NCBI RefSeq assembly: GCF_001953885.1
Contig: NZ_MQUS01000008.1
Location: 99,308-163,307 of the forward strand
Length of the DNA stretch: 64,000 nucleotides
Direction of reading: 5' to 3'
Source: Streptomyces sp. IMTB 2501
Lineage (GTDB): Bacteria > Actinomycetota > Actinomycetes > Streptomycetales > Streptomycetaceae
A program made the translations under genes and the position numbers. A model generated the notes under the pieces. It saw nothing but the letters and a program-made list of their open reading frames with translations, was not told the DNA's origin and did not search any database. This document shows, piece after piece, positions 62,626-64,000 of this stretch (positions within the stretch are counted from its first letter, which is position 1; each line of letters begins with the position of its first letter).

Positions 62626-64000
62626 CCGACGCCTATCTCGACAGTCCTCCGCTGACCGCCGAGCAGCGGGCCGTGGTCGAGCAGCCCTGGGACGCACGTG
62701 TGCTGGTCACCGCCGGTGCCGGGGCGGGCAAGACGCACACCTTGGTGCGCCGGCTCGATGCGCTGTGCGGTCACGAGGACCCGGACGAGGCGCTGGAAGC
62801 GGCCGAGATCCTCGTGCTCACCTTCTCACGGGCTGCCGCCCGCGAGTTGCGGGAGCGGATCGCCCGCCACGGGGAGCGGGCCCGCCGGGTGCGTGCCCAG
62901 ACCTTCGACGCCTGGGCGTACGGGGTGCTCGTCCAGGCGTACCCGGACGGGGAGTGGGGTGCGGCCTCCTTCGACGAGCGGATCAGGGCCGCGGTCGGGG
63001 CGATCGAGAAGGGCGCGCTGGAGTCCGGTGACGCCGTCCCGCCCGCCCATGTGGTGATCGACGAGGTGCAGGACCTGTTGGGCGACCGCCGGGAACTCGT
63101 CGAGGCTCTGCTCGACCGCTACCAGGACAGCTGCGGCTTCACCGTGGTCGGCGACGCCGCCCAGTCCGTCTACGGCTTCCAGATCCAGAACCTGGCCGAA
63201 CGTGCCGACGAGGCGGGCCGATTCTTCGAGTGGCTGCGTTGTTCGTACCCCGACGACTTGGTTGAGCTTCGCCTCACCGAGAACTTTCGTGCCGTCACCC
63301 CCGAGGCCCGGGTCGCGCTGACGTACGGTCCCCGGCTCCAACAGGTCAGCGACGCGGACGAAGCGGCGACGTTGTACGAGGACCTGCGCGACCTGCTCCT
63401 GGATCCGGCGAACGGGATGGGCGACCTCGCCGATGAGCTCGCGTTGGACGGGTTGCGGAACCTCTCCGACACCTGCGCGATCCTCACCCGCGACAACCGA
63501 CAGGCCCTGGTGCTCTCCGGACTGCTCCACGAGCACGGCGTCGAGCACCGGCTACGACGCCCCTTGGAGGAGCGGCCGGTGCCGTACTGGGTGGCGGAGT
63601 TGTTGCGCCGCACCGGGGCGACCGGACTCACCGAGGATCGGTTCCGCTCTCTGCTCGCGGGCATCCCTCTGCCGTACGAGCCGAACACGAGCGCCCTGTG
63701 GACGGTGCTGCGTCGGGCCACGCGCTCGACCGGGCGCAACGTGCTCGATCTGGAGCGGCTGCGCCACCTGCTCGCGGACGGCAGGTTCCCCGACGAGGCG
63801 GCCGACCCCGAGACCGCGCGGATCGTCGTCTCCACCGTGCACCGGGCCAAGGGCCTCGAGTTCGACCGGGTGATCATTCTGACCCCGCCGACCATCGCCG
63901 AGCTCCACAGACAGCACAACGGTGAGTTGGATCTCCCCGCAGAGGCCCGAGCCTTGTACGTGGCGATGACTCGCGTCCGCCAGGATCTGTATCACGCCGA
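62622..64000 (+). CDS. UvrD/Rep-like SF1 helicase (partial, runs off window)
   Basis: At least 459 residues of an SF1A helicase: Q-motif region LTAEQRAVVEQP, Walker A TAGAGAGKTHTL, motif Ia LTFSRAAARELRERI, DEVQD (HVVIDEVQDLL), motif III VVGDAAQSVYGF, LTENFR, motif V TVHRAKGLEFDRVII and motif VI ARALYVAMTR. The GTG start overlaps the sacsin-helicase stop by 4 bp (GTGA), so the two helicases are produced together. The C-terminus, which could carry a nuclease domain, lies beyond the window. Confidence 0.9.
   Translation, partial: MTDAYLDSPPLTAEQRAVVEQPWDARVLVTAGAGAGKTHTLVRRLDALCGHEDPDEALEAAEILVLTFSRAAARELRERIARHGERARRVRAQTFDAWAYGVLVQAYPDGEWGAASFDERIRAAVGAIEKGALESGDAVPPAHVVIDEVQDLLGDRRELVEALLDRYQDSCGFTVVGDAAQSVYGFQIQNLAERADEAGRFFEWLRCSYPDDLVELRLTENFRAVTPEARVALTYGPRLQQVSDADEAATLYEDLRDLLLDPANGMGDLADELALDGLRNLSDTCAILTRDNRQALVLSGLLHEHGVEHRLRRPLEERPVPYWVAELLRRTGATGLTEDRFRSLLAGIPLPYEPNTSALWTVLRRATRSTGRNVLDLERLRHLLADGRFPDEAADPETARIVVSTVHRAKGLEFDRVIILTPPTIAELHRQHNGELDLPAEARALYVAMTRVRQDLYHA

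Overview
The window is high-GC actinobacterial DNA, almost certainly from a Streptomyces chromosome. Coding density is high with strong third-position GC bias, many genes start with GTG or TTG, operon genes are joined by ATGA/GTGA overlaps, and several gene blocks are hallmark Streptomyces loci: a cdgA-like c-di-GMP gene, an ehuBCDA-type transporter, cslA-glxA-cslZ, and class E and class F sortases. No rRNA, CRISPR array, transposase or integrase was seen. Two identical tRNA-Lys(CTT) genes lie about 5.4 kb apart.

Left part (1-14.2 kb): a secreted M6-like metalloprotease, a PAS-GGDEF-EAL c-di-GMP enzyme (probable cdgA), a luciferase-like monooxygenase, then a catabolic block. That block holds two Asp/Glu racemase or maleate-isomerase relatives, a D-2-hydroxyacid dehydrogenase, an amidase, an HD hydrolase, a DUF3830 protein, a polar amino-acid/ectoine-type ABC transporter and an IclR-type regulator. 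Together they look like uptake and breakdown of an unidentified amide or amino-acid-like compound.

Middle part (14.2-49.9 kb): an acyl-CoA synthetase whose frame runs into an antisense tRNA, and an AA10 chitin/cellulose LPMO behind a DasR-type palindrome. Then come an SPFH protein, a secreted peptidoglycan-binding NlpC/P60-like protein, a GntR/FCD regulator and the cslA-glxA-cslZ glycan locus. These are followed by a class F sortase with a secreted partner, a NagD-like phosphatase, a complete 2-aminoethylphosphonate-type uptake and catabolism operon with its HutC-type regulator, and an LAxTG surface protein with a duplicated anchor segment. The rest of this part holds a ROK regulator with divergent oxidoreductase genes, a YidC-like insertase, a serine hydrolase, an HxlR/MFS divergent pair with twin operators, a class E sortase, a GH30 glycosidase and a SEC-C protein.

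Right part (about 50.0-64 kb, open at the right edge): a defence or modification island. A forward operon encodes a Vsr mismatch endonuclease and two cytosine-C5 methyltransferases, the first of which lacks the catalytic Pro-Cys. It converges on a reverse three-gene operon headed by an XRE-GHKL ATPase fusion with two proteins I cannot assign. A lower-GC regulatory gap follows, with a possible small protein, then a 1587-residue sacsin-type GHKL/SF2-helicase fusion translationally coupled to a UvrD-like helicase that runs off the window. Two different HSP90/MutL-type ATPases, two helicases, Vsr and a paired live/dead methyltransferase make this the most likely site of an undescribed anti-phage or restriction-modification-like system.
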